Counted from the stretch's first letter, positions 7,327-15,539 are shown. The stretch is DNA of 38,068 nt from Oscillospiraceae bacterium (GCA_902795095.1 CADBKB010000001.1:1-38068); one strand, 5' to 3'. Numbers and translations: made by a program. Notes: generated by a model not told the origin, from the letters alone.

Positions 7327-8472
7327 CTACTTGTTGAGCAGCCGGGCCAGGGGCGGCCTGGCCACCTTCATGGCGCCCTTGGGGCAGAACTCCTGGCAGC
7401 AGAAGCAGCGGATGCACGCGCTGCGGTCGATCCTCGGCTTGCCCCGGCGCATCCCGATGGCCTTGGCGGGGCAGATCTGCGCGCATTTTTTACAGCCGAT
7501 GCATTCCTCCCGGTCCACCTGGGGCCGCGAGGCAATGAAGCGCAGCAGAAAGGGGGAGAGGTACCTGCCCAGCGGGGTGTGGAAACTATCCTGGAACAAA
7601 ACGCCGTTTTTCGTTTCGATTTTCTGAAAATCCGGCACAAGGAAGGCCGCCGGGTCGCCGGAGAGCTCCAGCTCCTGCACGCGGCCCGGGATGAGGCCCC
7701 GTTCCCGGGCAGCCTCCAGGGTGGGGATCTCACTGCGCTCGATGCCCAGGATCGCGGCGCAGGCCAGATCCACCTTGTGGGGGCTCTCGCCCGCCAGCAG
7801 GCAGCCGATGGGCTTCGGGGTGCCGGCGGTGGGACCGTTGCCCTCCATGCCCACCACCGCGTCCACAATGCACAGCCGGGGCTTCCAGTACTCGGCCAGA
7901 TCCACGATCATATCGGCAAAATCCCGGGCGTTGGGAAAGCGGAAGTGGTACTCGGGCTTCATGGTGCCGGGGATGGTGCCGAACATGTTCTTCGCCGCGG
8001 CGGACATGGCCATCATGCCGTGGGATTTCAGCTTGCAGAAGTCGATGATCGCGTCGCACCCGTCGAGCCAGGCGGTATACTGAAAGGTTTTCATCACCCT
8101 GGCGTCGGGCATTTCGCCCTGGGCCTGGGAGAAGTCCTGGTTCAGACGCGCGCCGTATTTCTCCACGGCGGTGACGCCGGCGCCGCGGTAGACCGCCCCC
8201 ACATAGGCGGCGTTGTAGAGCCCGCCGGGGCTGTCGCCGACGATGACCTCTGCGCCCCGCTCGCGCAGCAGCTGAGCCAGGGCGCACAGCAGGGCGGGAT
8301 GGGTGGTGGCGGCGGCCTCCGGCTTGAGCATGGAGACGAGATTTGCCTTCACGGCGATCCTCATGCCCGGCCGGACCCAGTCCAGACCGCCGAAGGGGGC
8401 CAGGACCCGGCGCAGGGCGCTCAGGCAGGCTTCATGGTCATAGGTTTTGCACGGTACGATGGCGACATCCAT
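7327..8472 (-). CDS. DUF362 domain protein with C-terminal 2x[4Fe-4S] ferredoxin
   Basis: This 381-residue cytosolic protein has a DUF362 domain over about residues 1-300. Recognisable segments are VKANLVSMLKPEAAATTHPALL, VIVGDSPGG, and a lysine/glycine block around CKLKSHGMMAMSAAAKNMFGTIPG. The last 70 residues hold two ferredoxin motifs, CIGCKKCAQICPAKA and CIRCFCCQEFCPKGA, each expected to bind a [4Fe-4S] cluster. Members of the family are thought to be iron-sulfur redox proteins but their substrates are not known. The start at 8472 (MDVAIVPCKTYDHEA) is chosen because GAAAGGACC precedes it and the family begins there. The gene is divergent from the LCP gene and is closed by the terminator at 7233-7275. 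Confidence 0.9.
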   Translation of the reverse strand: MDVAIVPCKTYDHEACLSALRRVLAPFGGLDWVRPGMRIAVKANLVSMLKPEAAATTHPALLCALAQLLRERGAEVIVGDSPGGLYNAAYVGAVYRGAGVTAVEKYGARLNQDFSQAQGEMPDARVMKTFQYTAWLDGCDAIIDFCKLKSHGMMAMSAAAKNMFGTIPGTMKPEYHFRFPNARDFADMIVDLAEYWKPRLCIVDAVVGMEGNGPTAGTPKPIGCLLAGESPHKVDLACAAILGIERSEIPTLEAARERGLIPGRVQELELSGDPAAFLVPDFQKIETKNGVLFQDSFHTPLGRYLSPFLLRFIASRPQVDREECIGCKKCAQICPAKAIGMRRGKPRIDRSACIRCFCCQEFCPKGAMKVARPPLARLLNK

Positions 8473-8586
8473 GGGCGAGGTCCTTTCGGCGGAACTTTCT
8501 GTTCCGAAATTCGTTATATACAATAGCACAATCCCGGGATGATGGCAAAGAAAAAGACAGCGAAATCACAAAATTTTGTTTTTTTG

Positions 8587-8615
8587 TTTACATGTCGGGA
8601 AAACCGCGATAAAAT
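8587..8615 (+). promoter_or_regulatory. Sigma-A type promoter for the LCP gene
   Basis: TTTACA (8587-8592), a 17-base spacer and TAAAAT (8610-8615) lie 26 bases before the LCP start codon, with AAAAGGAGG between. Confidence 0.65.
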
Positions 8616-8641
8616 AAGGGACGAAAAGGAGGTGGCCGACC

Positions 8642-10030
8642 ATGGAACGAGATCCCTTCGACTATGACGAATTAAGCCGAAATGTGGAAGACCTTCTCAA
8701 CGATGAATACGGCGCGCGGACCGACGACTTTGACCTGCACCTGGACGACGCCATGCTGCCCCCGGATCCGGGCAGCTACCGCAACGCCGCCAACGGCTAC
8801 GGCGGCCGGGACTATGATGACCGGAGCCCGGATTTCGATGAAGAAGCCGCGGCCATGCGCTACGATCCCCAGACCAATACCGGCGCGGCCATCCGCGCCT
8901 ACAATACCGACTACGCCACCCGGGCGGCCAAGCGCGCCAAGCATAACCCGCCGCCGAAGCCTCAGCGCCGTTCCGACGCGCCGGACGCGACCCGGAAGCT
9001 GCCGCGCAGCGGAAGCTACGACCGGCAGGAGGTCCTGGACCGCATCGAGCGCCGCCCCCGGAGCAATCCCCGGCCGGCGCCCCGTCCGGCCGCGATCCAG
9101 GAGGAGCCCAAAGTGAAGAAAAAGAAAAAGCACGGCTTTCTGAAGTTCCTGCTGTGGCTGGTGCTCCTGCTGGCCCTGGCGATGATCGCCCTGTGGGTGT
9201 TCGCCCGGCAGCCGGAGGGCGACAGCCTCGGCGAGCGCCGGGAGGGCTGCAGCGCTGTTCTGCTGGCCGGCACCGACGCCGACGGCGTGCGCACCGACAC
9301 GATGATGCTCCTGTTCCTGGACAAGAACGCCGGGCAGATGAACCTTCTGTCCCTTCCCCGCGACACCTACACCAGCATGGACATCGAGGTGCCCAAGCTC
9401 AACGCCGTCTATTCTGTGGCCGGCCAGGGCAAGGAGGGCATGGAGCGGCTGATGGACTATACCGGCGAATGCATCGGCTACCGGCCCGACGGCTACATCC
9501 TGGTGGACCTGGACTGCTTTGAAAAACTGGTGGACATCATGGGCGGCGTCCGGTTCGACGTGCCCGTAGACATGGAATATGAGGATCCTGCCCAGGATCT
9601 GACCATCGACCTGAAGGCCGGGCCCCAGAAGCTCAACGGCAAGGAGGCCATGTGGGTGGTGCGCTACCGCTCCGGCTATGCCCTGGCGGATCTGCAGCGG
9701 GTACAGGTGCAGCGCGACTTCATGCGCGCCGCCATCGACCAGTGGACCAGCCCCGCACGCATCTGGCGGGCCCCCGCGGCGGCGGCTCTGATCACCGCCA
9801 ACACCACCACGGACCTCGGCGCCCGGGAGCTGGCATGGATCGCGAAAACCGTCAAATCCATCGGCACCGGAAATATGTACACTGAAACACTGCCCGGCGA
9901 GGCGGCCTATATCGACGGCGGCTCGTTCTACGTGCTCTGGCCGGAGACGACCGCAAATCTGGTGAACGAATATTTCAACCCCTATCGGGAGGACGTCTCC
10001 GCGGAAGACATTTACTCCCCCTACTATTGA
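8642..10030 (+). CDS. LytR-CpsA-Psr (LCP) family glycopolymer ligase
   Basis: LCP enzymes transfer undecaprenyl-linked glycopolymers onto peptidoglycan, outside the membrane. This 462-residue protein has a long cytoplasmic N-terminus (1-165) that is first acidic and then rich in Pro, Arg and Lys, with KVKKKKKHGF just before a single transmembrane helix (about 167-188). The LCP domain runs from about 203 to the end: VLLAGTDADGVRTDTMMLLFLD, LLSLPRDTYTSMD, KLNAVYSVAG, then VVRYRSGYALADLQRVQVQRDF, which carries the conserved arginines and aspartate of the family. The start follows AGGAGGTGGCC. The tail (after about 430) is short and polar. Its stop is one base from the gluQRS start. In an organism with SLH proteins it could attach the polymer that SLH domains bind, but this is inference. 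Confidence 0.9.
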   Translation: MERDPFDYDELSRNVEDLLNDEYGARTDDFDLHLDDAMLPPDPGSYRNAANGYGGRDYDDRSPDFDEEAAAMRYDPQTNTGAAIRAYNTDYATRAAKRAKHNPPPKPQRRSDAPDATRKLPRSGSYDRQEVLDRIERRPRSNPRPAPRPAAIQEEPKVKKKKKHGFLKFLLWLVLLLALAMIALWVFARQPEGDSLGERREGCSAVLLAGTDADGVRTDTMMLLFLDKNAGQMNLLSLPRDTYTSMDIEVPKLNAVYSVAGQGKEGMERLMDYTGECIGYRPDGYILVDLDCFEKLVDIMGGVRFDVPVDMEYEDPAQDLTIDLKAGPQKLNGKEAMWVVRYRSGYALADLQRVQVQRDFMRAAIDQWTSPARIWRAPAAAALITANTTTDLGARELAWIAKTVKSIGTGNMYTETLPGEAAYIDGGSFYVLWPETTANLVNEYFNPYREDVSAEDIYSPYY

Positions 10031-10031
10031 T

Positions 10032-10961
10032 ATGGGCGCGGCGCCCGGACCTGTGGGCCGCTTTGCCCCGAGCCCCACGGGCATCATGCACCTGGGCAAC
10101 GCCTATTCCGCCCTGCTGGCCTGGCTGTCCGTCCGGGCAGCGGGCGGGCAGATGATCCTGCGCATCGAGGATCTGGACCCGGACCGCTCCCGGCGGGAAT
10201 ATGCCGACGCGATCCGACGGGATCTTGATTGGCTGGGCCTGGACTGGGACCGGGAGAGCGCGCCCCAGTCGGCGCGGACGCAGCGGTATGCCGCCGCGTT
10301 CTCGAAGCTGGAGGCCATGGATCTGGTCTATCCGTGCTACTGCACCCGCGCCCAGCTCCACGCCGCCTCGGCGCCCCACGCCTCCGACGGCCTGACGGTC
10401 TACCCGGGCACCTGCCGGGCGCTGAGCCCCGCGGCGCGTCCCGCGGGGCGAAGCCCTGCCTGGCGCGTGCGGGTGCCGGACCGGGACGTGGCATTCCGCG
10501 ACGGCCTCATGGGCCCGGTGCGGGAAAACCTCGCCCGGGACTGCGGCGATTTCATCATCCGCCGGTCTGACGGGGTCTATGCCTATCAGCTGGCGGTGGT
10601 GGTGGATGACGCGGAGATGGGCGTCAGCCAGGTGGTGCGGGGCTGCGATCTTCTGCGCTCCACCCCCAGGCAGCTTTATCTCTACCGCCTGCTGGGTATG
10701 CCGGAGCCGGAGTTTTATCACGTCAGCCTGCTGTGCGCCCCGGACGGTCGCCGGCTCTCCAAGCGCGACGGCGACTTGGACCTGGAGGCCCTGCGCCGCC
10801 GCTTTACGGCGGAGCGGATCGTGGGCCTGCTGGCCTGCGCCGCTGGCCTGCAGCCGAAGCCGACGCCGGTGCGCCCCCGGGAGCTTGCCCGGGAGTTTCG
10901 CTGGGACCGGGTCACGCCGCGCACCACCGTGGATATCCGCAGCATATTGGAAACACTCTGA
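10032..10961 (+). CDS. gluQ: Glutamyl-Q tRNA(Asp) synthetase
   Basis: This paralog of glutamyl-tRNA synthetase lacks the anticodon-binding domain. It activates glutamate and attaches it to queuosine at position 34 of tRNA(Asp). The 309-residue length is right for the truncated family rather than for full GltX. Class I motifs are visible: GRFAPSPTGIMHLGNAYSALLAWL (HIGH-type), RIEDLDPDRSR, and LSKRDGD (KMSKS-type). The zinc-site pattern of the family is present as CYCTRAQ followed by YPGTC. It starts one base after the LCP stop, and no good Shine-Dalgarno is seen, so translation probably depends on re-initiation. A tRNA-Asp with a GTC anticodon, the expected substrate type, is encoded at 30005-30081. 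Confidence 0.92.
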   Translation: MGAAPGPVGRFAPSPTGIMHLGNAYSALLAWLSVRAAGGQMILRIEDLDPDRSRREYADAIRRDLDWLGLDWDRESAPQSARTQRYAAAFSKLEAMDLVYPCYCTRAQLHAASAPHASDGLTVYPGTCRALSPAARPAGRSPAWRVRVPDRDVAFRDGLMGPVRENLARDCGDFIIRRSDGVYAYQLAVVVDDAEMGVSQVVRGCDLLRSTPRQLYLYRLLGMPEPEFYHVSLLCAPDGRRLSKRDGDLDLEALRRRFTAERIVGLLACAAGLQPKPTPVRPRELAREFRWDRVTPRTTVDIRSILETL

Positions 10962-10978
10962 CAGCCAAGGAGACAGCT

Positions 10979-11833
10979 ATGTATAAAATCGTCGGGAAAC
11001 AAGTGCTCAACGAAGCCGTCACCCAGATGGAGATCGAGGCGCCCTTCGTGGCGCGCAAGGCCCAGGCGGGGCAGTTTATCATTTTCCGGGTGGACGAGCG
11101 CTCGGAGCGGGTCCCCCTGACCATCGCCGGCTATGACCGGAAGAAGGGGACCGTCACGGTCATTTTCCAGAAGGTGGGTCTGTCCACCCGGCTGCTGGGC
11201 GCCCTGGAGGTGGGCGACAGCATCGCCGATTTCGTCGGCCCCCTGGGCCGGCCCACCGCGGTGGAGGGTGTGCGCCGGGTATGCGTCATCGGCGGCGGCG
11301 TGGGCTGCGCCATCGCCCTGCCCTCGGCGGCGGCCTTCCGGGAAGCGGGCGCGGAGGTGGACGCCATCGTGGGCTTCCGCAGCCGTGACGCGGTCATTCT
11401 GGAGGAGGCGTTCCGCACTGTGTCTGACAACCTCTACATCATGACCGACGACGGCTCCTACGGCGAGCACGGCTTTGTCACCGCGAAGCTGCAGCAGCTT
11501 CTGGAATCCGGTCGGGCCTATGACGAGGTATTGGCCATCGGCCCGATCCCCATGATGAAATTCGTCGCCAAAACCACAAAGCCCTTCGGCGTCAGGACGG
11601 TGGTCTCCCTGAACCCCATCATGGTGGACGGCACCGGCATGTGCGGCTGCTGCCGCGTCACCGTGGATGGGCAGGTCCGCTTCGCCTGCGTGGACGGGCC
11701 GGATTTTGACGGCCATCTGGTGGATTTCGACGAGCTTACCAACCGCAATGTTGTTTACCGGGAGCGGGAAAAGCAGACCGAGCAGACCCACATCTGCCGG
11801 CTTGATACCCTGGGCCGGAAGCTGATTCCCTGA
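10979..11833 (+). CDS. nfnA: NADH-dependent ferredoxin:NADP+ oxidoreductase, small subunit (NfnA/SudB type)
   Basis: The NfnAB complex couples reduced ferredoxin and NADH to NADP+ by flavin-based electron bifurcation; related proteins are annotated as sulfide dehydrogenase or ferredoxin-NADP reductase alpha. This 284-residue subunit has an FAD-binding barrel (residues 1-95, with VPLTIAGYDRKKGTVTVIFQ), an NAD-binding half starting VCVIGGGVGCAIALP, and a C-terminal [2Fe-2S] site in GTGMCGCCRVTVDGQVRFACVDGPDFDG. The ATG at 10979 follows CAAGGAGA. The large subunit follows after 12 bases. The gene order and cofactor motifs fit NfnA better than PyrK or SudB alone, but these families are close. Confidence 0.85.
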   Translation: MYKIVGKQVLNEAVTQMEIEAPFVARKAQAGQFIIFRVDERSERVPLTIAGYDRKKGTVTVIFQKVGLSTRLLGALEVGDSIADFVGPLGRPTAVEGVRRVCVIGGGVGCAIALPSAAAFREAGAEVDAIVGFRSRDAVILEEAFRTVSDNLYIMTDDGSYGEHGFVTAKLQQLLESGRAYDEVLAIGPIPMMKFVAKTTKPFGVRTVVSLNPIMVDGTGMCGCCRVTVDGQVRFACVDGPDFDGHLVDFDELTNRNVVYREREKQTEQTHICRLDTLGRKLIP

Positions 11834-11845
11834 GGAGGTGCGCCC

Positions 11846-13234
11846 ATGCCGAACCTGTCCAAGACCAAGACCCCCATGCCCGTCCAGGACCCGAAGCTCC
11901 GGGCCCAGAACTTCCGCGAGGTCGCCCTGGGGTATACCCGGGAGATGGCTGTGGAGGAGGCCAGACGCTGCCTGGACTGCAAGGCGCCTGCCTGTGTGAC
12001 GGGCTGCCCCGTGAATATCCGCATCCCGGATTTCATTCGGGAGATCGCCGCGGGCAATTTTGCCCGGGCTTATGAGATCATCTCCGATTCCAATACCCTG
12101 CCGGCCCTGTCCGGCCGCGTCTGCCCCCAGGAGAGCCAGTGCGAATGCCGCTGCCTCCGGGGCAGAAACGGAGATCCCGTGGCCATCGGCAGGCTCGAGC
12201 GCTTTGCCGCGGACTGGGCCCGGGAGAACGGCAGCGACCGGCCCGCGCCGGCGGCGCCCAACGGCGTGAGGATCGCCGTGGTGGGCTCCGGGCCCGCCGG
12301 GCTGAGCTGCGCCGGCGATCTGGCCAAGCTGGGCTATCAGGTCAGCGTCTTCGAGGCGCTGCACACCCCCGGCGGCGTGCTGGTCTACGGCATCCCGGAA
12401 TTCCGCCTGCCCAAGGATATCGTCTCCGGCGAGGTGGAGAAGCTCAAGACCATGGGCGTGGAATTCCTCACGAATATGGTGATCGGCCGGGTGCTGACGG
12501 TGGACGAGCTGTTCGCGATGGGCTACCGGGCGGTGTTCATCGGCTCCGGCGCCGGACTGCCCATGTTCATGCACATTCCCGGAGAAGCCCTGCAGGGCGT
12601 CTACTCCGCCAATGAATATCTGACGCGCATCAATCTGATGCGCGCCTATGACGAAAGCTACGATACCCCCATCATCCGCTCGAACCATGTGGCGGTGGTG
12701 GGCGGCGGCAACGTGGCCATGGACGCGGCCCGCTGCGCTCTGCGCCTGGGCGCAGCGAAGGTCTACATCGTCTACCGCCGGAGCGAGGCCGAGCTGCCCG
12801 CCCGGGCGGAGGAGGTGGCGCACGCGAAGGAGGAGGGCGTGGAGTTCCTGCTGCTGCATAATCCCGTGCGCATCCTGGGCGACGCCGCCGGTCGGGCCGC
12901 GCAGATGGAGTGCATCCGTATGGAGCTGGGCGAGCCCGATGCGTCGGGCCGCCGTCGGCCCATCCCCATTCCCGGCAGCGAGGTCATGCTGGATGTGGAT
13001 ACCGTCATCATGGCCCTGGGCACCAGCCCGAACCCCCTGCTGCATTCCGCCACGCCCGGGCTGGAGGTCAACCGCAAGGGCTGTCTGATCGTGGACGAGC
13101 AATCCATGACCACCCGCCCCGGCGTCTATGCCGGCGGCGACGCCGTGACCGGCGCGGCCACGGTGATCCTGGCCATGGGAGCGGGCAAAAAGGCCGCCGC
13201 CGAGATCCACAAAAGGATCCTCACAGAGGCATAG
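11846..13234 (+). CDS. nfnB: NfnB-type large subunit (glutamate synthase small-subunit-like flavoprotein)
   Basis: This 462-residue protein is the expected partner of NfnA. The N-terminal iron-sulfur region has CLDCKAPACVTGCPVNIRIPDF and CPQESQCECRCLRG, which should hold two [4Fe-4S] clusters. The first nucleotide-binding fold begins IAVVGSGPAGLSCAGDLAKLGY (FAD), and the second has VAVVGGGNVAMDAARCALRLGA (NADPH). The C-terminal GVYAGGDAVTGAATVILAMGAGKKAA closes the FAD site. It follows nfnA with an AGGAGG that overlaps the nfnA stop region. Databases often call such proteins GltA or glutamate synthase small subunit; no large glutamate synthase subunit is adjacent, which supports the Nfn reading. 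A terminator lies about 110 bases after the stop. Confidence 0.87.
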   Translation: MPNLSKTKTPMPVQDPKLRAQNFREVALGYTREMAVEEARRCLDCKAPACVTGCPVNIRIPDFIREIAAGNFARAYEIISDSNTLPALSGRVCPQESQCECRCLRGRNGDPVAIGRLERFAADWARENGSDRPAPAAPNGVRIAVVGSGPAGLSCAGDLAKLGYQVSVFEALHTPGGVLVYGIPEFRLPKDIVSGEVEKLKTMGVEFLTNMVIGRVLTVDELFAMGYRAVFIGSGAGLPMFMHIPGEALQGVYSANEYLTRINLMRAYDESYDTPIIRSNHVAVVGGGNVAMDAARCALRLGAAKVYIVYRRSEAELPARAEEVAHAKEEGVEFLLLHNPVRILGDAAGRAAQMECIRMELGEPDASGRRRPIPIPGSEVMLDVDTVIMALGTSPNPLLHSATPGLEVNRKGCLIVDEQSMTTRPGVYAGGDAVTGAATVILAMGAGKKAAAEIHKRILTEA

Positions 13235-13345
13235 CTCCGCGATCCCGCCGCCCGTCCGGCGGCCGGAGCCGCCCACGGCGGACCTCGCCCCGAACGCCGT
13301 CCTCACCCCCTCGGAGAAAAGAATACTTCAACGCTGCATGCACGT
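13235..13345. other. Non-coding spacer after nfnB
   Basis: First part of a 329-base stretch without a gene between nfnB and mraZ. I see a small GC-rich dyad (GCCGCC..GGCGGC) but no T-run, RNA gene or open frame worth calling. The rest of the spacer holds the terminator, promoter and operator listed next. Confidence 0.5.
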
Positions 13346-13382
13346 CCCGCCGGTCCTTGCGGATCGGCGGGGATTCTTTTTT
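13346..13382 (+). terminator. Terminator of the nfnAB unit
   Basis: CCCGCCGGTCC (13346-13356) pairs with GGATCGGCGGG (13361-13371), with one G-T pair and a TTGC loop, and is followed by TTCTTTTTT. It separates the redox genes from the dcw cluster. Confidence 0.8.
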
Positions 13383-13474
13383 CAAAATAAGCAAACAAAT
13401 GTTCAAAATTAAAACTTCCGGCGATTTGCAAGAAAAAAACCTGAATAATCTACAAAAAAAATCGGCAATTGCTC

Positions 13475-13503
13475 TTGCAATTTTGGAGGGAGAAGGGTAT
13501 ACT
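13475..13503 (+). promoter_or_regulatory. Sigma-A type promoter of the dcw cluster (Pmra)
   Basis: TTGCAA (13475-13480), an exact 17-base spacer, and TATACT (13498-13503). Transcription would start near 13510, about 50 bases upstream of the mraZ ATG, at the beginning of the repeat row described next. Confidence 0.8.
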
Positions 13504-13510
13504 AAAAGAG

Positions 13511-13550
13511 CGAAATGGAGCGAAATGGATGAAAAATGAGTAAATGGGAG
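13511..13550 (+). promoter_or_regulatory. MraZ operator: TGGA/TGGG repeats with 10-bp period
   Basis: Four consecutive 10-base units (13511, 13521, 13531, 13541) carry, in register, AAATGGA, AAATGGA, AAAATGA and AATGGGA; a weaker fifth unit follows. MraZ is known in other bacteria to bind rows of short TGG-containing repeats, about one helical turn apart, upstream of its own gene. Here they lie just after the -10, in a position to block RNA polymerase escape. Assignment as the MraZ site is by analogy. Confidence 0.7.
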
Positions 13551-13563
13551 CGAGGTGCGCGGC

Positions 13564-13980
13564 ATGTACGGAAAATATCGCCATTCGGTCGATCCGAAGG
13601 GGCGTCTTTTTGTCCCGGCGAAGCTGCGCGAGGAGCTGGGCGAAGCCTTCTATGTGACCCTCGGCCCGGAGAAATGCCTCACGGTCTATACCCAGGCAAG
13701 CTGGGATCGCTTCATGGAAAAGTACAACGCCATGCCCTTTTCGCAGCACGGCATGCTCCGCGTGCTGCTTGCCAATGTGATCAAATGCGAGCCGGATAAG
13801 CAGGGCCGCTTCCTGCTGCCGCCGGACCTTCGCAATTATGCCAATATTTCGCAGAACGTCGTTTTCGTCGGCCAGGGCACTCACGCCGAGATCTGGGACG
13901 CCGAGACCTATGACGCACTGGAGCGCACGCAGCTCAATCCCGAGAACCTGCTGGCCGCCATGAAGGAGCTGGGCTTCTGA
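13564..13980 (+). CDS. mraZ: Transcriptional regulator MraZ
   Basis: MraZ is a ring-forming DNA-binding protein of the AbrB-like fold that represses the dcw cluster from its own promoter. The 138-residue protein has two tandem copies of the swapped-hairpin domain. The first begins MYGKYRHSVDPKGRLFVPAKLREELG, the second is around EPDKQGRFLLPPDLRNYA, both with the D-x-K-G-R or D-K-Q-G-R signature. The start at 13564 matches the family's M-x-G-x-Y-x-H opening; a GTG three codons upstream is possible but has poor spacing to GGGAG. The stop overlaps the rsmH start (TGATG). It heads the cluster and probably binds the repeats at 13511-13550. Confidence 0.95.
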   Translation: MYGKYRHSVDPKGRLFVPAKLREELGEAFYVTLGPEKCLTVYTQASWDRFMEKYNAMPFSQHGMLRVLLANVIKCEPDKQGRFLLPPDLRNYANISQNVVFVGQGTHAEIWDAETYDALERTQLNPENLLAAMKELGF

Positions 13981-14912
13981 TGGCCTTCAGCCATGCCTCC
14001 GTTCTGCTGGACGAGGCCGTGCAGGCCCTTGCCGTCCGGCCCGACGGGATCTATCTCGACGGCACCCTCGGCGGCGCCGGGCACTCCCTGGCCATCGTGC
14101 AGCGTCTGGATACCGGCCGCCTGATCGGCGTCGACCGGGACACCGTCGCCCTGGAGGCGGCGGCGCAGCGGCTGGCGCCCTACATGGACCGGGTCAGCCT
14201 GGTGCACTCCAATTTCCGCGCGCTGGACGAGATCCTCGACGGCTTGGGGATCGCCCGGGTGGACGGAATGCTCTTTGACCTGGGCGTATCGTCCCCGCAG
14301 CTGGACGACGGCAGCCGCGGCTTTTCCTATATGACCGACGCGCCGCTGGATATGCGCATGAACCGCAGCGACCGTCTTACCGCCCGGGAGATCGTGAACG
14401 AATGGCCCCGGGAAGAGCTGAAGCGCATCCTCTACGAATACGGCGAGGAGCGCTACGCGCCCCAGATCGCCGCGGCCATCGAACGGGCCCGGACGCAGGC
14501 GCCCATTGAGACCACCCTGGCGCTGGTGGAAGTGATCCGCGGGGCCATGCCGCCCCAGGCGCTGCGGGAGAAGCAGCATCCCGCCAAGCGCAGCTTCCAG
14601 GCCATCCGCATCGCGGTCAACGACGAGCTGCAGAGCGTCAGCGATATGATGCACGCCGCCATCGGGCGTCTGGCCCCCGGCGGGCGTCTGGCGGTGATCA
14701 CCTTCCATTCCCTGGAGGACCGCATCGTCAAGAGCGCCATGGCTCAGGCGGCAAGGGGCTGCACCTGCCCGCCGGAATTTCCGGTGTGCGTATGCGGCAA
14801 AAAGCCCCAGGTCAGGGTCCTGACGAAAAAACCCATCGTTCCCGGTCAGCGGGAGCTGGAGGAGAATCCCCGCGCCAGAAGCGCAAAGCTGCGCGTGGCG
14901 CAGAAGCTGTAG
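13980..14912 (+). CDS. rsmH: 16S rRNA (cytosine-1402-N4)-methyltransferase
   Basis: RsmH (MraW) methylates N4 of C1402 in the ribosomal P site, using S-adenosylmethionine. The 310-residue protein starts FSHASVLLDEAVQALAVRPDGIYLDGTLGGAGHS, the family's SAM-binding motif I. It continues with GVDRDTVALEAA, DGMLFDLGVSSPQLDDGSRGFSY and LDMRMNRSDRLTA, then AKRSFQAIRIAVNDEL and the late TFHSLEDRIVK. All are typical. The length is normal. The ATG overlaps the mraZ stop by one base (TGATG), and the position right after mraZ is the standard one. Confidence 0.97.
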   Translation: MAFSHASVLLDEAVQALAVRPDGIYLDGTLGGAGHSLAIVQRLDTGRLIGVDRDTVALEAAAQRLAPYMDRVSLVHSNFRALDEILDGLGIARVDGMLFDLGVSSPQLDDGSRGFSYMTDAPLDMRMNRSDRLTAREIVNEWPREELKRILYEYGEERYAPQIAAAIERARTQAPIETTLALVEVIRGAMPPQALREKQHPAKRSFQAIRIAVNDELQSVSDMMHAAIGRLAPGGRLAVITFHSLEDRIVKSAMAQAARGCTCPPEFPVCVCGKKPQVRVLTKKPIVPGQRELEENPRARSAKLRVAQKL

Positions 14913-14935
14913 AAAAGAGAAAGGAGCTGCTGACC

Positions 14936-15490
14936 ATGGCCCGCAATGTCCCCAGCAATCGCCGGCGCACCGCAAGGCCTGTCTATCGGACCAACGGCGC
15001 GGCAGCCTATGACGTCCGCTATACCGGGCGGGTCCTCGAAGACGGCAGCGCCGCCCGGGAGCTCCCGCAGCGGCAAAAAGCGCCCCGCCCCAGACCCCGG
15101 CCGAAGCCCAAGGCCAAGCTGGCCGTTTCGCCCCTGGCACTGGCAGGCCTGGTGGCTGTGGCATTCATGCTCGTGTTCGTCCTGTGCGGCTATGTACAGC
15201 TGTACGAGGAGACCAACGCCGTATCCGATCTCCAGGATCAGATCGAGGAGGCGCAGGATTACCACGCGCGTCTGCAGGCCATCTATGACAGCAAGGTCGA
15301 TCTGGACGCCATCGCCCAGCGCGCCGCTGCCCTGGGCATGACCGCGCCGAACAGCCGGCAGACGATCTATCTGAATCTGCAGGGCACCGACCGGGCCGTG
15401 ATCTCCGGCGTCGGCTCTGAGAATGTGGTGCAGACCGCATGGGATGCCATCGTGCGAAGCATCCGGACCCTGAAGGAATACTTCAGCTGA
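14936..15490 (+). CDS. ftsL: Cell division protein FtsL-like
   Basis: FtsL is a bitopic protein that pairs with DivIC/FtsB and DivIB/FtsQ and activates the septal PBP-FtsW pair. The 184-residue protein has a cytoplasmic part (1-62) ending in a basic, proline-rich run (RPRPRPKPKAK), a transmembrane helix about 66-86 (LALAGLVAVAFMLVFVLCGYVQLY), then a coiled coil (TNAVSDLQDQIEEAQDYHARLQAIYDSKVDLDAIAQRAAALGM). This is the FtsL/DivIC septum-formation-initiator pattern. Sequence alone cannot separate FtsL from DivIC, but the place between rsmH and the PBP gene is that of ftsL. The start at 14936 follows AAAGGAG. It is longer than many FtsL proteins because of the cytoplasmic extension and a C-terminal tail of about 50 residues. 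Confidence 0.82.
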   Translation: MARNVPSNRRRTARPVYRTNGAAAYDVRYTGRVLEDGSAARELPQRQKAPRPRPRPKPKAKLAVSPLALAGLVAVAFMLVFVLCGYVQLYEETNAVSDLQDQIEEAQDYHARLQAIYDSKVDLDAIAQRAAALGMTAPNSRQTIYLNLQGTDRAVISGVGSENVVQTAWDAIVRSIRTLKEYFS

Positions 15491-15539
15491 CAATGAAATA
15501 TATTTGCTATCGAACGCTGTGCGTGCGATGACGGTCGAT

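Noticed and set aside
11845..13234. Glutamate synthase small subunit (GltD) as the main call
   Set aside because: No large glutamate synthase gene is adjacent, and the partner gene encodes an NfnA-type [2Fe-2S] flavoprotein, so the Nfn pair fits better.
10718..13306. Very long minus-strand open frame opposite gluQRS, nfnA and nfnB
   Set aside because: It spans three real genes, is rich in Gly/Ala/His/Gln and has no recognisable domain; an artefact of GC-rich codon use.
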